NCBI GenBank assembly: GCA_026225945.1
Contig: JAMJFZ010000687.1
Coordinates: 1-64,000, forward strand
Origin: Cricetomys ansorgei
Taxonomy: Eukaryota; Chordata; Mammalia; Rodentia; Nesomyidae
DNA: 64,000 bases
Direction of reading: 5' to 3'
A model generated the notes under the pieces. The model saw only the letters and a program-made list of their open reading frames with translations. It was not told the origin of the DNA and ran no database searches. Position 1 is the first letter of the stretch, and the number at the start of each line of letters is the position of its first letter. The position numbers and the translations under genes are program-made. Positions 42,781 through 53,779 of this stretch are shown here, piece after piece.

Positions 42781-43019
42781 ATATAACCCCTCCTTTTTTC
42801 ATAGCAAACTCCTGGACCTAGATTAATGTTCTTCAATAGAGTCTGATGAAACTGCCAACTTTGCAACTTCAAAATACAGAGGCAGGGGAGGGAGGGAAAT
42901 ATGTCACCCTGTATCTCAAATTTCAGGACCGTGTAGAGTGTGATGCTTACTGTTAAGGCCATCAAATTGTCTTTTACTCTCAAAAGCTCTCTGTCTATAT
43001 AATAAGAAGTTGGCTGTTG

Positions 43020-43325
43020 CAATGGGTGGAATATTTATATTCCAACTAAATTCATATGTTGAAATCTTCTCTTTGGATTGGAGCTATCATGGTGGGTTAG
43101 TGTCCTATACAAAGGACCCTAGAAGGTTCTTTCAACTCTTCTACTATGTGAGACTACATTAAGCAGGCAGCAGCCTGAAACCTAAGAGAAGGTTCACCAG
43201 AATCCAACCCTATTTGCACCCTGATCTTGGACTTGCAGCCTCCAGAACTATGAGAAGTAATTTTGTTGTTTAAATAAGATTCTCAGTCTGTAGCTCTCAT
43301 TATAACCATCCAAAGTGAGTCATGT
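43020..43325 (+). mobile_element. MLT1-type MaLR LTR
   Basis: AAATTCATATGTTGAAATC, TAGTGTCCTATACAAAGGACC, CCTGATCTTGGACTTGCAGC, CTCCAGAACTATGAGAAG and TTTTGTTGTTTAAATAAG with TCAGTCTGTAG match MLT1 from near its start to its end. Old mammal-wide LTR. Confidence 0.88.
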
Positions 43326-43499
43326 AGAAGATGTACTACTTCTTGGAAGTAAGTTATGGAATCAGAGCAGGCATGGTGTAGAATGGGGGTTTAGATGAAG
43401 AGAAAGAGAAGGAAAAAGCAACATGTTGCTTCTCAGCCAACCTGGTACTTAATTCTCGGTTCTCCTTTGACCCTGTGGAAACTATAAACTATAAATTGT

Positions 43500-43690
43500 A
43501 AGTGCCTGAGTCAAGATAGCCTAGGTTCAAATCTTACCTCTGTTATATATAATTTATATGATCATTGACAGTTCCTTAACCTCTTTCTTCCTCTGGTCCC
43601 TCATCTGTGAGATAGTCCAATTAATACTGCTCTCACTAGCTTGTTGTAAAGTTAAGTTATGTAAGCAGAGTCCCACAAAGCTCTATTAGG
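43500..43690 (+). mobile_element. MIR SINE
   Basis: CCTAGGTTCAAATCTTACC, AGTTCCTTAACCTCTTTC, CCCTCATCTGTGAGATAG and GCTTGTTGTAAAGTTAAG are clear sense MIR. Confidence 0.85.
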
Positions 43691-43979
43691 GTCACTGTGA
43701 TTCCTGGTGTTTCTGTGTGGCTACCACCTGAACCTTGGCAAAATCAACTCATATTGAAAGGCATAATTACCAAAAGTAATGACTATAGGATTTTATATAA
43801 ACTATATTCACTTATTGCATAACATTACATTGAGCTTTTACATTTAAAGCTCTTAATTGAGGTTAAGGGCAATAAGAATATATATATATATGGCAGAAGA
43901 AAACTAAGGTAAACTGCCATAAAGCATACATGTATCCATTTTTATAAGTTATTAATTACACTTGTTTTATCTTTGGCAT
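43691..43979. other. Single-copy DNA with a short (TA)n
   Basis: A short alternating TA run (AATATATATATATATGG) is at about 43876-43891. Otherwise nothing recognised. Confidence 0.4.
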
Positions 43980-44185
43980 TTTTAAAACAGTCTCATGTGG
44001 CCCAGGCTGGCTTCAAATGCCATTTTTAGCTGAAAATGACCTTTAGCTCCTAAACCTCCTACATCTACTTCCTGGATACTAGGATTGCAGGTGTGGGCCA
44101 CCGCATCTAGTTTATTCTGGGATCAAACCCAGAGCTTCAAGCATGCTAAGCAAGCACTCTGCTAACTGAGATACATTCCCAGCCC
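43980..44185 (-). mobile_element. B4-type SINE (ID head, B1 body)
   Basis: GTGGCCCAGGCTGGCTTCAAA, CCTAAACCTCCTACATCTAC, GATTGCAGGTGTGGGCCACC, then GGGATCAAACCCAGAGC, AGCAAGCACTCTGCTAACTG and AGATACATTCCCAGCCC show the antisense B1 body followed by the ID-like head. Confidence 0.88.
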
Positions 44186-44449
44186 AGTGGTGTTAACATG
44201 GATCCAGGACATCCTGAGTAAGGACTCAACCACCGAACTACAGCCTCCGCTCACGTTATGGCATATATTAAAAACAAACAAAAAACGATTAAATTTGGAG
44301 GAGTTTAGTTGATGGGAAGCTTTGTTTCCAATGACTCTCTTAATCTCTCGAGTATCTCAGAACCTAACTGAACAAAAATTACTACTCCAGGTGAGTCACT
44401 AATAAGGAGAGAGAAGAAAGTACATAATGAACTCACATGGTCAAGAACA

Positions 44450-44580
44450 AGACCTTTGACCCTGGAGTAGAGCAGGCTTAAAGCTGGTTCTGCCACTTCC
44501 TATATGCAACCTAGGACAAGATCCCTAAACCTCAGTGCATAAACTCTTCACATTTAGAATGATAGCCTTGGCCATCTTCT
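44450..44580 (+). mobile_element. MIR SINE fragment
   Basis: GGTTCTGCCACTTCCTATATG, CAACCTAGGACAAGATCCC and TAAACCTCAGTGCATAAACTC match sense MIR core. Confidence 0.75.
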
Positions 44581-45976
44581 GCAAGTGGAGGGTGAGTGAA
44601 AGGTAGCCACGGTCACGAGCCACTAATGAAAGCTCATATACAGTTCGCTGCATCCCTACTGCTCTGGATTTAAATGAAGACTACTTATTTTTTCTAGCTG
44701 TTACAACTTCTTCGCCTGATATATTTACATTCTGTAATTTGTCTTTGCTGGAATAGTTGAGTGTTTTCTAAAATGTACGCTTTAAAAAAAAAAAAAAAAC
44801 AATAATGACATAGTGGTATTATCACCAGCCAGAATATAAACTAACTGCCCTTGGGAGCCCAAGAGCCAAGTCTTTGTTCAGGTGATTTCTAGACTTCCTA
44901 TTTAGGCAACGGCCTGAAGTAGAAGACATAACTTTTCATAATGCTGCTCTGAGGACACAGGTCAGGCGATGCAGCTATAAACAGACTCCGAGGTTTTCTG
45001 CCTCAGGAACTCATTTCTCAGACTGAGAGCCCAGTCTCTGGGAACTCACTCACACGTAAAGAGTCTCTGAGTTCTGCACTCCTCGAAACACCAGCACAGC
45101 TCAGCTGTGTGCCTCTTTGCAGTCACGTTCCAGACCCCAAGATCTGCAAAGCTATCTCTGTTTCTGGGCACTTGATTTGAATGTGAAGTTACACTGGAGG
45201 TGACTTCAATAACAGGGGATCTATTTCAAGATTAAAAATAAAATAAAATAAGAAGGTTGGTAAGCAGCTAATATCTTCACTAAAGGGCATCTCTGGCTTT
45301 TACTAATATTGCGTGTTCCGATGGGGGAAAGTGTGTTTGAGACTAAGAAGATTAGCTAAGAACTGAACTCTGAAGCAGGTATTTTTAGGGATCTTGGGTA
45401 GTATTTTCATGTCAGCTTAAGAAACAAAGTTATTTGTTTCTTTTAGTTGCTAGGCAGCATGTTGGATCTGATTTGGTTTCTGGGTTTTTTTTTTTTTTTT
45501 TAAAAACAGTGCAGTGATTATAACAATAAAACAGTACTATCTTTTTCTCAACTCAATATAAAAAAAACATTTAAGAACGGTTGGCTATGATGAGAGTCAT
45601 TGTTACTTAACAGATTTTTTTTCCCATTGTTTTCTGCATCCTTATTTCAAAATCCTGGAACTACATAACGTCCTCTCAAATAATAACTTACAGTTCATTG
45701 GTGCATTAGGCTAGATGCCTATTTTAGGGTACGTGGTCACACAAATAAAATCCTCGGCTTTGTGGTCTCTCCTCTGAGCTTCTCTGTGATGTGATCTTTG
45801 TCTTCAAGATTCAGTGGGACACAGTGGTGTATCTTCTAAGAAGGCCATGAGCAGCATGCGCCCTTCAGAGACTTTTATTCCAAGAGGCTAAAATGTATTC
45901 CATTGAAACATTGTAATCTCTTTCTCTCGCCCTCCTCTCTCTGTGTCTGTCTGCCTGTCTGGTTGTGTGTCTGTGT

Positions 45977-46012
45977 GAGACAGAGAGAGAGAGAGAGAGA
46001 GATCGAGAAAGT
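45977..46012 (+). repeat. (GA)n microsatellite
   Basis: About 13 GA units with interruptions, following a TG/TC-rich lead-in at 45925-45976. Confidence 0.92.
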
Positions 46013-46698
46013 AATCTGCATTATAGAAAGCCAGCCTCACCAGGAAGGAAACTAATCTAGACACCAAAAATGGCTCTAAGAACAGGAGTGTGTCCTGGAA
46101 CTGGAGGGTAGATATTATTTTGAATAAGAAAACTGGGCCGTGGAAGAATACAGATTTTAGAAGAAAAGTCTCTAGCTTGAGGAGGGGGTGTGTGACAGGG
46201 GCTCTTTAAAATTTCTTGATAGAGCTTTAGCTGAATGTGACTGGGCTTCTTGAAGCCCTCCAGCCTTTTGTCAGCACAAATGAGAATAAAAGTAAAACCA
46301 AAGGCAATATTCATAAGTTAAAGAAAGAGAGAGAGACTATTGCTGTAAAGTGTATTTCTAAATCCTTCCTCAGCAACCACATTCTGAATTAGAACCCTCT
46401 GGACATTTGTCACTTTGCTTGTCATTGGCATATTTTAGGGTGCTCAGCCTCTGAGAGCTGCCTCTTCCCAGCCTCAGCTTTTTATGAGACCTGCCATTCC
46501 TCCTTGGCAGAAAGCTACTTGGTTCAGAGCTGAACATCTGACCCTCGTGCAGCTCCCATCACATCTTCTCCTTGGAGAGCTTGGACTGTCACAGAGCCAG
46601 TAGTCAGCAAGAGTCTAAAAGACATGGCTGTGTCTGGGGACAGCTGGATGTACCTGAGCTGATGAGAATTAACAAAGAACCAACTTCAGAAAGAAGGC

Positions 46699-46725
46699 AA
46701 AAAAAAAAAAAAAAAAAAAAAAAAA
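46699..46725 (+). repeat. A27 homopolymer
   Basis: Twenty-seven uninterrupted A residues, the longest homopolymer in the window. Confidence 0.97.
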
Positions 46726-47194
46726 CAGACATTCAAAGCAAGCACAGATATGTGACCATGTGACTAGAAATAGCAAAATCAAGGCCAAGGACTTGAGAAA
46801 GCAAATCTTTTTATTAATTGATAAACAATGTTTCATATTTTCATGAAGCACAAATACAGTTTTCAACAGCGAGCCCTTTAAAGCCTCCAACCCTTTTAAT
46901 AAGTTCAACATAATTTAAGATATCTTGAAACTTCTATAGGACACCAGAGTCTAAAAACTACTTACAAAAATATGACCCAGCTGTACACATGCACAGCTAA
47001 GGAGTCAGGCCCCAGCTCATCCAGCTCTGACTAAACCCTCCATTATACTAAGCCTTGTATTTTGGTACAATTCGTTTTAAAATACAATACGCAGAGACTT
47101 GGAGAAACTAAATCTTCCACTTAAGTCCTTGCAAAGTATGAGCTAAAATGATGGAGAAAGTTCTTGGGCAAAACTCCAGATGAGAAATTTCCTC

Positions 47195-47400
47195 TGAGGC
47201 TGGAGCAATTGCTTATTTGGTAAGATGTAGAAGAATAGCTCTGTGTAAAAAGCTAGGGTCTACATTCCAGGGACTACATTCAGAGGCCTTGGATATGGCA
47301 TGGATGGAATATAGAAACATCTTTAATCCCAGTATTCAGAAACCAATGGTAGGCCACACCTTTAATCCCTAGAACAAACAGTGGAAGCAGACAAAGGAAG
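47195..47400 (+). mobile_element. B4-like SINE, diverged
   Basis: GAGGCTGGAGCAATTGCTTA resembles an ID/B4 head. ATAGAAACATCTTTAATCCC and AGTATTCAGAAACC resemble a B1-type body, repeated partly as ACACCTTTAATCCCTAG. Confidence is limited by divergence. Confidence 0.5.
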
Positions 47401-48922
47401 CAGAACTCAGAAGGAGTCAGTGTCACACAGGAAGTGACGTTTGAGATAAATCAGAGTGAATGGCAGACAAAATGAATAATAAGAGGGAGAGTTAGCAGAG
47501 TAAGGATATGTCCAACTCTTATGAGAAAGGGATTCTGAAAAAAATCTTGGAAATTTCAATTCTTGGAAACTTAAAGCTAAATGGATCAACTAAAAATTCA
47601 GTGAAAAACTTCATAAAGAGAATAGCCTAAGCAGACAGAATGACAGCACATTGAAATATTAATAAAGAAAAACTGGGACATGATTAAGACACCAAACTTA
47701 GAAGTTGTTTATATAGAAGAAAGTGGTGATCCATATTAAAGGCATAGAAGAACCTATCCAATGAAATAATGGCATGAGTCTCCAAGTCTAGGAAAGCGTA
47801 TGTATATCCAAAGTCAGGAGATGTATAGAACTCCAAAGTGACGTGACCAGAAAAATGCTATTATAAGGTGTAAAAAGTAAAGAACAAAGAAAGATTTAGA
47901 AAGCTGTAAGAGAAAAGGAGAAAGTTATTTGCAAAGACAAAACCATCAAAGCAGCAGCAGATTTCTCAGCACAAATCTGAAAGCCTTGGAGATCATGGAA
48001 TGATATAGTTCAAATCCTGAAATAAAATAACAAGAATTTTATATCCAGCAAAATTATCCTTTGAACACAAAGAAGAAATAAAGACTTTCTAAGATAAATT
48101 AAAAAAAATAACTTGTAACTACCAGCAGACTACAAAAGATACCTAAAGAAATACCACGCATAGAAAAGAAATACACAACAAAAGCTCGAAAAACATCTTA
48201 CTGGAAAAATAAATAAGAATTAGGAATTAATCAAGCATTATTAATTCAGAATGCCAGCAAAGTTCTACAATAAATAAAAGAAAGGGGAAACATGCAGATT
48301 ATTTGAAAGAAATTTTTTAAAAAACAAGAACTGGCTCATGTCTTTCAAAAATAACTAAATGAAACTGGTCCTATCTCTCTTATGAAAAGATTCAGAATGG
48401 CTCATCAAATTTAAAATGCAATCCAACAGTTCACACCTGCAGGAACAGACAAAGGCACACACTGAAATTAAAAAGGGTTGAAAATGGCATCGAAATTAAA
48501 AAAAAAAAAAAAAGACTAGCAACACTCAAATCTGACAAAGCAGAGTTCAAGGCGAAATTAGCCAGAAGAGTTAAAGAGAATTTATCTGGAAGGGGTGGTG
48601 ACTGTCGGTGAATAGTAGTACATGCAATGTCAAAAAGCACACTTGGACACACAGGGAAAGGTAAGTAAAGATACATTAACAGTGGGTGACTTTTAGTACC
48701 CACTCTTATCAAAAGATTGTGCAGACAAAAAGAAACAACAAAGAATCTTCAGAGTCAATCTGTACCATAGAGCAAACAGACTTAACAAACATCTACATAA
48801 TCTTCTATCCAACAGCTCTTGAACCCAGATTTTTATGAAAAGGTCATGGAACCTTTCTCTAAAATAGATCACATTTTAGGCCATTAAACAAATCTGAATG
48901 AATAAAAGGCAACTGAAATATT

Positions 48923-49141
48923 TTTTAAGATTTGTTTACTTTTATTTTATATGTATAAGTGTTTGCCTACATCACACCACGTGCATGCCTGATTCCTGCA
49001 GAGGCCTAAAGAGGTTCTCAGGTCACCTGAAGCTGAAGTTACAGATGGTTGTCAGCTACCTTTGTGGGTACTGGGAATCAAACCTTGGTTGTCTGCAAGA
49101 GTAGCAAGTGCTCTTAACTGCTGAGCCATCTCTCTAGACCC
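48923..49141 (-). mobile_element. B2 SINE nested in ancient L1
   Basis: GTGTTTGCCTACATCACACC, GAGGCCTAAAGAGGTTCTC, GAAGTTACAGATGGTTGTC, AACCTTGGTTGTCTGCAAGAG and TTAACTGCTGAGCCATCTC form a full antisense B2. Confidence 0.95.
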
Positions 49142-49389
49142 AAAAGCTGATTTCTATTCATAAAAAAAGTAGTAATAATTTTGTTTCCTGGCAGCACTGG
49201 GTATTGAACCTAGGGCCTCTTGCACAGTGGGTAGCCCCCTCTGAAGTAATTTCTTGTATCTTGTCAGATTATGATATAATAAAATTAGAAAACAACAGCA
49301 AGAGAAACTTCAGATAATACACCAACACACGAAGATTGGACAATATACTCTTGAAGTGTGAAAAACTCAGGGGAGAAATTTTTACTAAA

Positions 49390-49685
49390 AACAAAAATTT
49401 TTGCAATATATTTTGATGATGCTCCCCAACTCTAAGATCCTCTCACCTCACTCCTCGACCACCATTATTCTCCCCCCACCTCACTCACTTTCTCCTTAGC
49501 AGAAAAAAGAAACAAAAACCAAAAAAAAGGCAAGAAAAAAAATAAAAATCACAAAAGCAAATATCAAAACAGACAAGTAAAATACCAGTAAGACAAAAAG
49601 AAGAAAGTCTTCAAAAATACCGCCGAGCTCATTCTATGTCGGCCACCTACTCTTGGACATTGGGCCTACCCCTTCCCTGTAATGC
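49390..49685 (-). mobile_element. L1 (Lx-type) 3' UTR end, nested
   Basis: GCAATATATTTTGATGATGC, a C-rich antisense UTR start, a long A-rich stretch, and GGCCACCTACTCTTGGACATTG correspond base-for-order to 8885-9180 of the L1 at 8879. It interrupts the ancient L1. Confidence 0.75.
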
Positions 49686-49790
49686 GGTTGAGTTCAAAGT
49701 CAACCTAGTCTACAGAATGAGTTCCAGGACAGCCAGGCCTACACAAAGAAATCCTGTCTTGAAAAACAATAACAAAACAAAACAAAATTA
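49686..49790 (+). mobile_element. B1 SINE, 3' part
   Basis: GAGTTCAAAGTCAACCTAG, TCTACAGAATGAGTTCCAGG, ACAGCCAGGCCTACACAAAG and AATCCTGTCTTG are the sense right part of B1 with an AAAAC tail. The left half is missing where it abuts the L1 UTR. Confidence 0.9.
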
Positions 49791-51617
49791 AGAACAGTAC
49801 AAAGATGAGACAAAAAGCTTCATCTCGTTCTTAGAAAATATAAACAATATCGACAAATTGTAAATACAAAGTAAATAAAAGAAATTGATAAACACTTAGA
49901 GTTAAAAAGCGATATTAGAGTCTATATTACTAAAATTCTGAGTATCATTGAGAAATATTATGAAAATTAACATTTTATAAGTTGGAAAATCAAGAAATTG
50001 ATAAATTCTTAGCATCTGACATATCAAAATTGAATCAAGAGGATACCAAAAAGATCATAAATCAATACAAACCACTGAAGGAAAGTACAATATCTAATGG
50101 TTCCCTGATGAATTTGACCATATCTTTTAACCAAAATTAACATCAGTACTCTTCAAACTATTTCATTAAATAAGACAAGAAGGAACATTACCAAAATCAT
50201 TCTATGAAATTAATACCTGATGTCAAAGCTTGATTAAACACAACAAAAAAAGAAAGCTATAGACTGATTTCCTTGATGAGCATAGATGCAAAAATCCTCA
50301 ATGAAATACTTCTAAATAGAATGAAAAAACACATTAAGATGGCAAGCTACCAGGAACAATTTTATTTCACCCCCAAAATGCAAAAATGATTCAACATAGT
50401 CAAATCAATAAATACCATATAGCACATAAATAGAAACAATAACAAAAAAAACTCATGATCTGGATTGACACAAAAGAGACCTTGATAAAATTCAACACCA
50501 CTTTTCAAGAAAAAGGCTTGAATAAATTAGTAACTAATAACATAATAAAACCTACATGTAACAAGCCCATAGCTAACATTGTACTGAACTGGGAAAACTA
50601 AAAGCATTTTTTTTGGTCTAAAATCAGAAATGAGACAAAGGTGTTCACTCTTTATTTTCTCATTTAAAATATTGTTTGAATTTTTAACCAGAGAAATAAA
50701 ACAGAGAGAGAAAAAACCACAAAATGCAAACGAAAAGGGAAAAACGAAATCAAACTATCCCTAACTGTAAATGATATAACACTATGCTTAAAGACTATAA
50801 ACACTCTCCTAGACTCTTACAGAAAAATAGAAAGAAACAAAATCAATATAAAAACACAACAGCTTTACATTAAAGGCAAATGTACTGAGAAAGAAATCAG
50901 GGAATCACCTAAATTCACAACTGCCTAACCAAGGAGATGAAAGTCCTATACAGTGAAAACCTCAAAACAAGGAAGTTGTTGAAAAGACACTAGAAGATAG
51001 AAAGCCCTCCCATACTCAGAGATTGGCAGAATGAGCCTTGTGCAATGGCTAAATTACCAACAGAGTTCTAAAGATTCAGTGCAATCTTCATTAAGATTCC
51101 AATGGTATTCTTCACGGAATTGGAAAAAAAAAAAAAAAAACTTTTTTTCCCATCATTTCACCTTGGTTAGAATGGCTGCCATGAAGAAAATAAAACTCCC
51201 AAACAACCCCAGTGCTAGGAAGGATATGGGGAAAGGGAACACTTGATGCTGTTAGCAAACCGATGCAGCCACAATGTGAATCAGTATGCAGCTCCCTCAA
51301 ACTACTAAAAAGAGAACTACATAAGATATTACACAGAGCGCCTGGGTAATCCCAAAGGAATGGAATCAGCACACAATAAAGATCCCTGCATGGCATTTTT
51401 ATTACACTAGTCACAACAGCCACATTGTGGAATTGGCTTAGGTGCCCACTTATGGATAAGTAAATAAAGTGTCATTTATATGATGTGTTTTATATGCTAT
51501 GTAAGAGGTGATATATATACCAAAATATTATGTATTATATAATGCTTCCATAAAGAATAAAATTATGCTTGCAAGAAGATGGATGGGACTGGAGAAATAA
51601 CACCCAGAATCACAAGT

Positions 51618-51723
51618 ATTTATTTTATTTTATTTTATTAATTATCATTATTATTATTATTACTATGGTGATGAGGAAGAGGAGAGGAGGAGGAGGATAA
51701 GGTGTGTGTGTGTGTGTGTGTGT
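51618..51723 (+). repeat. Compound microsatellite: TTTTA, TTA, GAG, GT units
   Basis: (TATTT)n, then (ATT)n, then GAGGA purines, then about 13 GT units. It sits at the 3' end of the ancient L1. Confidence 0.92.
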
Positions 51724-52094
51724 ACAAGTTAATCAGGGAAGAGGCTGAGAATCAGGGAAAGACATGAGAAGAAGGTGAATAGGAAAAATCAAAGGGCATC
51801 TGATGCATTTATAAAATATGACATCACCAATGACTTTGTATATGATAGTGAAAAGATGCTGAACACGACATGCATCAATATGTCCAACTATGAGGAGGCA
51901 GAACTTCACCACGGTGACAATAATTATGAAACAAGTAAATTCTGCGAAAAAAGAGAAGATGGTGGACATCTCTTTCATTTCCAAAGCCAAGCCTGACTAT
52001 AACAGTCTCTCCCTATGTACTTCAACCATCCCAAGAGAAAGAAACCCTTGTTTACTGAACCTGACCTCTGAAAGTTCTATTAGAACAAAATGCC
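51724..52094. other. Single-copy DNA
   Basis: A plus-strand frame at 51775-51996 (73 codons) and an overlapping one at 51890 were examined. Residues such as DAFIKYDITNDFVYDSEKM look protein-like, but no known domain, start context or splice frame supports a gene. Confidence 0.35.
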
Positions 52095-52170
52095 CGGACT
52101 GAAGCACCTTGCACAGTACCTCATACCTACGAGGAGGTCAGAAAATACTGTTGAATAAATGGGTTCAAAC
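52095..52170 (+). mobile_element. MIR or L2 3' end trace
   Basis: CACCTTGCACAGTACCTCATAC and ATACTGTTGAATAAATGGG resemble the shared 3' end of L2 and MIR (GCACAGTGCCTGGCAC, TTGAATGAATG). Confidence 0.5.
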
Positions 52171-52644
52171 CTCTGTGAGTTCCAGCAACTGCGCAAATAC
52201 TGAAGGTCCTGTATCTGAGGAGAGCAGCAGAAATACGATTGGTGCTGACTGCGATTGAAAGGATGTAATCTAAGCAAGTGTTTACAGGAAAAATGATAGA
52301 TCATCCTCTGTTGGTGGGACTGCAGTGGGAATATTCCTGACAGGAAACAATCAGACACACATGAGAATGGACGGCGAGTGAGCATGGAATGCAGAGTAAC
52401 AGCAGTGAATAGCTAAGACTCGGGATACATGGAGGGAGGATGGAGAAAACAATCAAAGAACACCAAAGATGAATGAGACATTATTACGCTCAGTGAAATG
52501 CCCTTAAAGTTTTGGCTGGTCACCAGGGGAAAGGTTGGAGGTTGGTGCTGCCACAAGCAGCAAGATAACAAGAGATCATGATTAGACTCCACTGAGAACT
52601 TGCAAAAGCACTCTAAATGAATCTGCGCTGTGTGTTAAAACTTC
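52171..52644. other. Single-copy DNA
   Basis: Nothing recognised. The 101-codon minus-strand frame (52080-52385) has no motif. Confidence 0.35.
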
Positions 52645-52810
52645 AAACCCTAACAATAACCGTATTGAGAGACTACTATTGTTCCCAGTTTTATAAATTA
52701 AAAAAAAAAAAAACTGAAGAAATCAAAGCAATTCTTCCAACTTAAAAGGTCAGTAGTAAGCGAGGTTTCTATGCACTACAGTGCTATTTGACCACAGTCC
52801 TGTGAGCTAT
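52645..52810 (-). mobile_element. MIR SINE
   Basis: TACTATTGTTCCCAGTTTTA, AACTGAAGAAATCAAAGCAATTC and CAGTAGTAAGCGAGG, then GACCACAGTCCTGTG, follow antisense MIR, with an A13 expansion at 52700. Confidence 0.6.
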
Positions 52811-53044
52811 ACCAGTGGTCAGAAGATACAGGATCTGTGTCCATCTGTGTCCTCAGGTACTGACTCGCCAGACCTAAGCTCAACCGCAGATTCTGAAGCG
52901 GCCCTGTGATCCATCTTCAACCCTATTCTGTATAGGATTTCTGCCTAGAAACAAGACATACTTGTCTGCGCCCCTGGTCACAGATCTTGACTTCTACCCC
53001 TTGGAAATATCCCCCCAAACTCCTTCCCAGCCCTGTTCTACCAT

Positions 53045-53585
53045 TTTCTTATTTTTTAAGTGTTTTTAATTAGAATCATTTTTTTAAAAAATTTCTGCTC
53101 TCATATAACACATTCCAACACCCTTTCCCCCTCACTTCACTTCTCCCAGCACCCCCACATCTTCCCTATCCGGTAGATCTACTCCCTCATCCTCCCACTC
53201 CCACCCCTGCCTCTCCCCAAGAAAGAGAAATCTTCCTAGGGTCAGACATGTGCTCAAACATGGCACAACAAGATGAAACAGGGTCAGGCACAATTCCCTA
53301 CTTCAATGTTGGATCATGCAATCCAATAGTGGAGACAAGGCACTCAAGGGCAGAACTCGAGAGGTTCAGGGACACACACCTCTATTCCAGTCTATGAGTT
53401 CTGCAAGAGCACCAGGCCAGGAAACCTCAAGAAGTCCTCTCCCGACTGTCCAGACTCTAGTTCCTGGCCTTCCCTGGAGTATTGCTCATGAGTTCCCTCC
53501 TTTAGCATGGTGTTCTGCTCTTCCATTGTCCAAATGGATCCTGCAGGGAGGATAGGCCAGAGGTTGAAAGTTTTGTGGTTGGGAT
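53045..53585 (-). mobile_element. L1 3' UTR, non-inverted part
   Basis: TTCTGCTCTCATATAACACATT, CCCTTTCCCCCTCACTTCAC, AACATGGCACAACAAGATG, GACAAGGCACTCAAGGGCAG and CCTGCAGGGAGGATAGGCC are antisense rodent L1 UTR. The last word is the complement of GCCTATCCTCCCTGCAGG, the same site as 38205 in the sense L1. The element flips at about 53586. Confidence 0.82.
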
Positions 53586-53765
53586 GGGTTTTAATACTAA
53601 GAGTTAGTCTCTTTCTGATTTAGCTCAAAAATTCCCTTTAGAATTTTGTGAAAACTTACTGGAATCAACAAAAGAGATCCTATCAAAGACCTCTAGTAAT
53701 GGGGGATTGGGAGCCTAAACAGGCCATCTCCTGTGGCTAGGCAAGGCTTCCAGTGGTGAGACTTA
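53586..53765 (+). mobile_element. Inverted 5' segment of the same L1
   Basis: GACCTCTAGTAATGGGGGATTG, TAAACAGGCCATCTCCTGTG and CTTCCAGTGGTGAGACT match sense UTR positions 38090-38164. In the uninverted L1 this segment lies immediately upstream of the part at 53045-53585, so the two pieces are adjacent in the source and head to head here. Confidence 0.85.
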
Positions 53766-53779
53766 ATAGTAAAATTATG

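Larger units (their letters stand above)
44581..47194. other. Long repeat-poor region
   Basis: About 2.6 kb with no clear interspersed repeat. It contains A16-18 at 44784, T14 at 45487, a (GA)n at 45977-46012 and A27 at 46699-46725. The stretch 46330-46698 is GC-balanced and ends in the A27 run, which would fit a retrocopy of unknown origin. I found no target duplication. Minus-strand frames at 44305 and 46057 are unremarkable. Confidence 0.4.
47450..51600 (+). mobile_element. Ancient L1M/HAL1-like element, long but decayed
   Basis: GCAGCAGATTTCTCAGCAC, TTTATATCCAGCAAAATTATCC (5' region), GATCACATTTTAGGCCATTAAAC, TAATAAAATTAGAAAACAACAGC (endonuclease region), ATGCAAAAATCCTCAATGAAATAC, GCCCATAGCTAACATTGTAC (reverse transcriptase) and GGATGGGACTGGAGAAATAAC (3' end) appear in L1 order. 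The span is close to a full ORF2. It holds nested B2, younger L1 and B1 insertions and no intact domain. Confidence 0.8.

Noticed and set aside
46330..46725. Processed pseudogene call
   Set aside because: The A27 run is suggestive, but I found no parent transcript, no poly-A signal directly upstream and no flanking duplication. Kept only as a finding.
51775..51996. Frame with DITNDFVYDSEKM-like residues as a small gene
   Set aside because: No homology recognised and no start, splice or poly-A context supports it.
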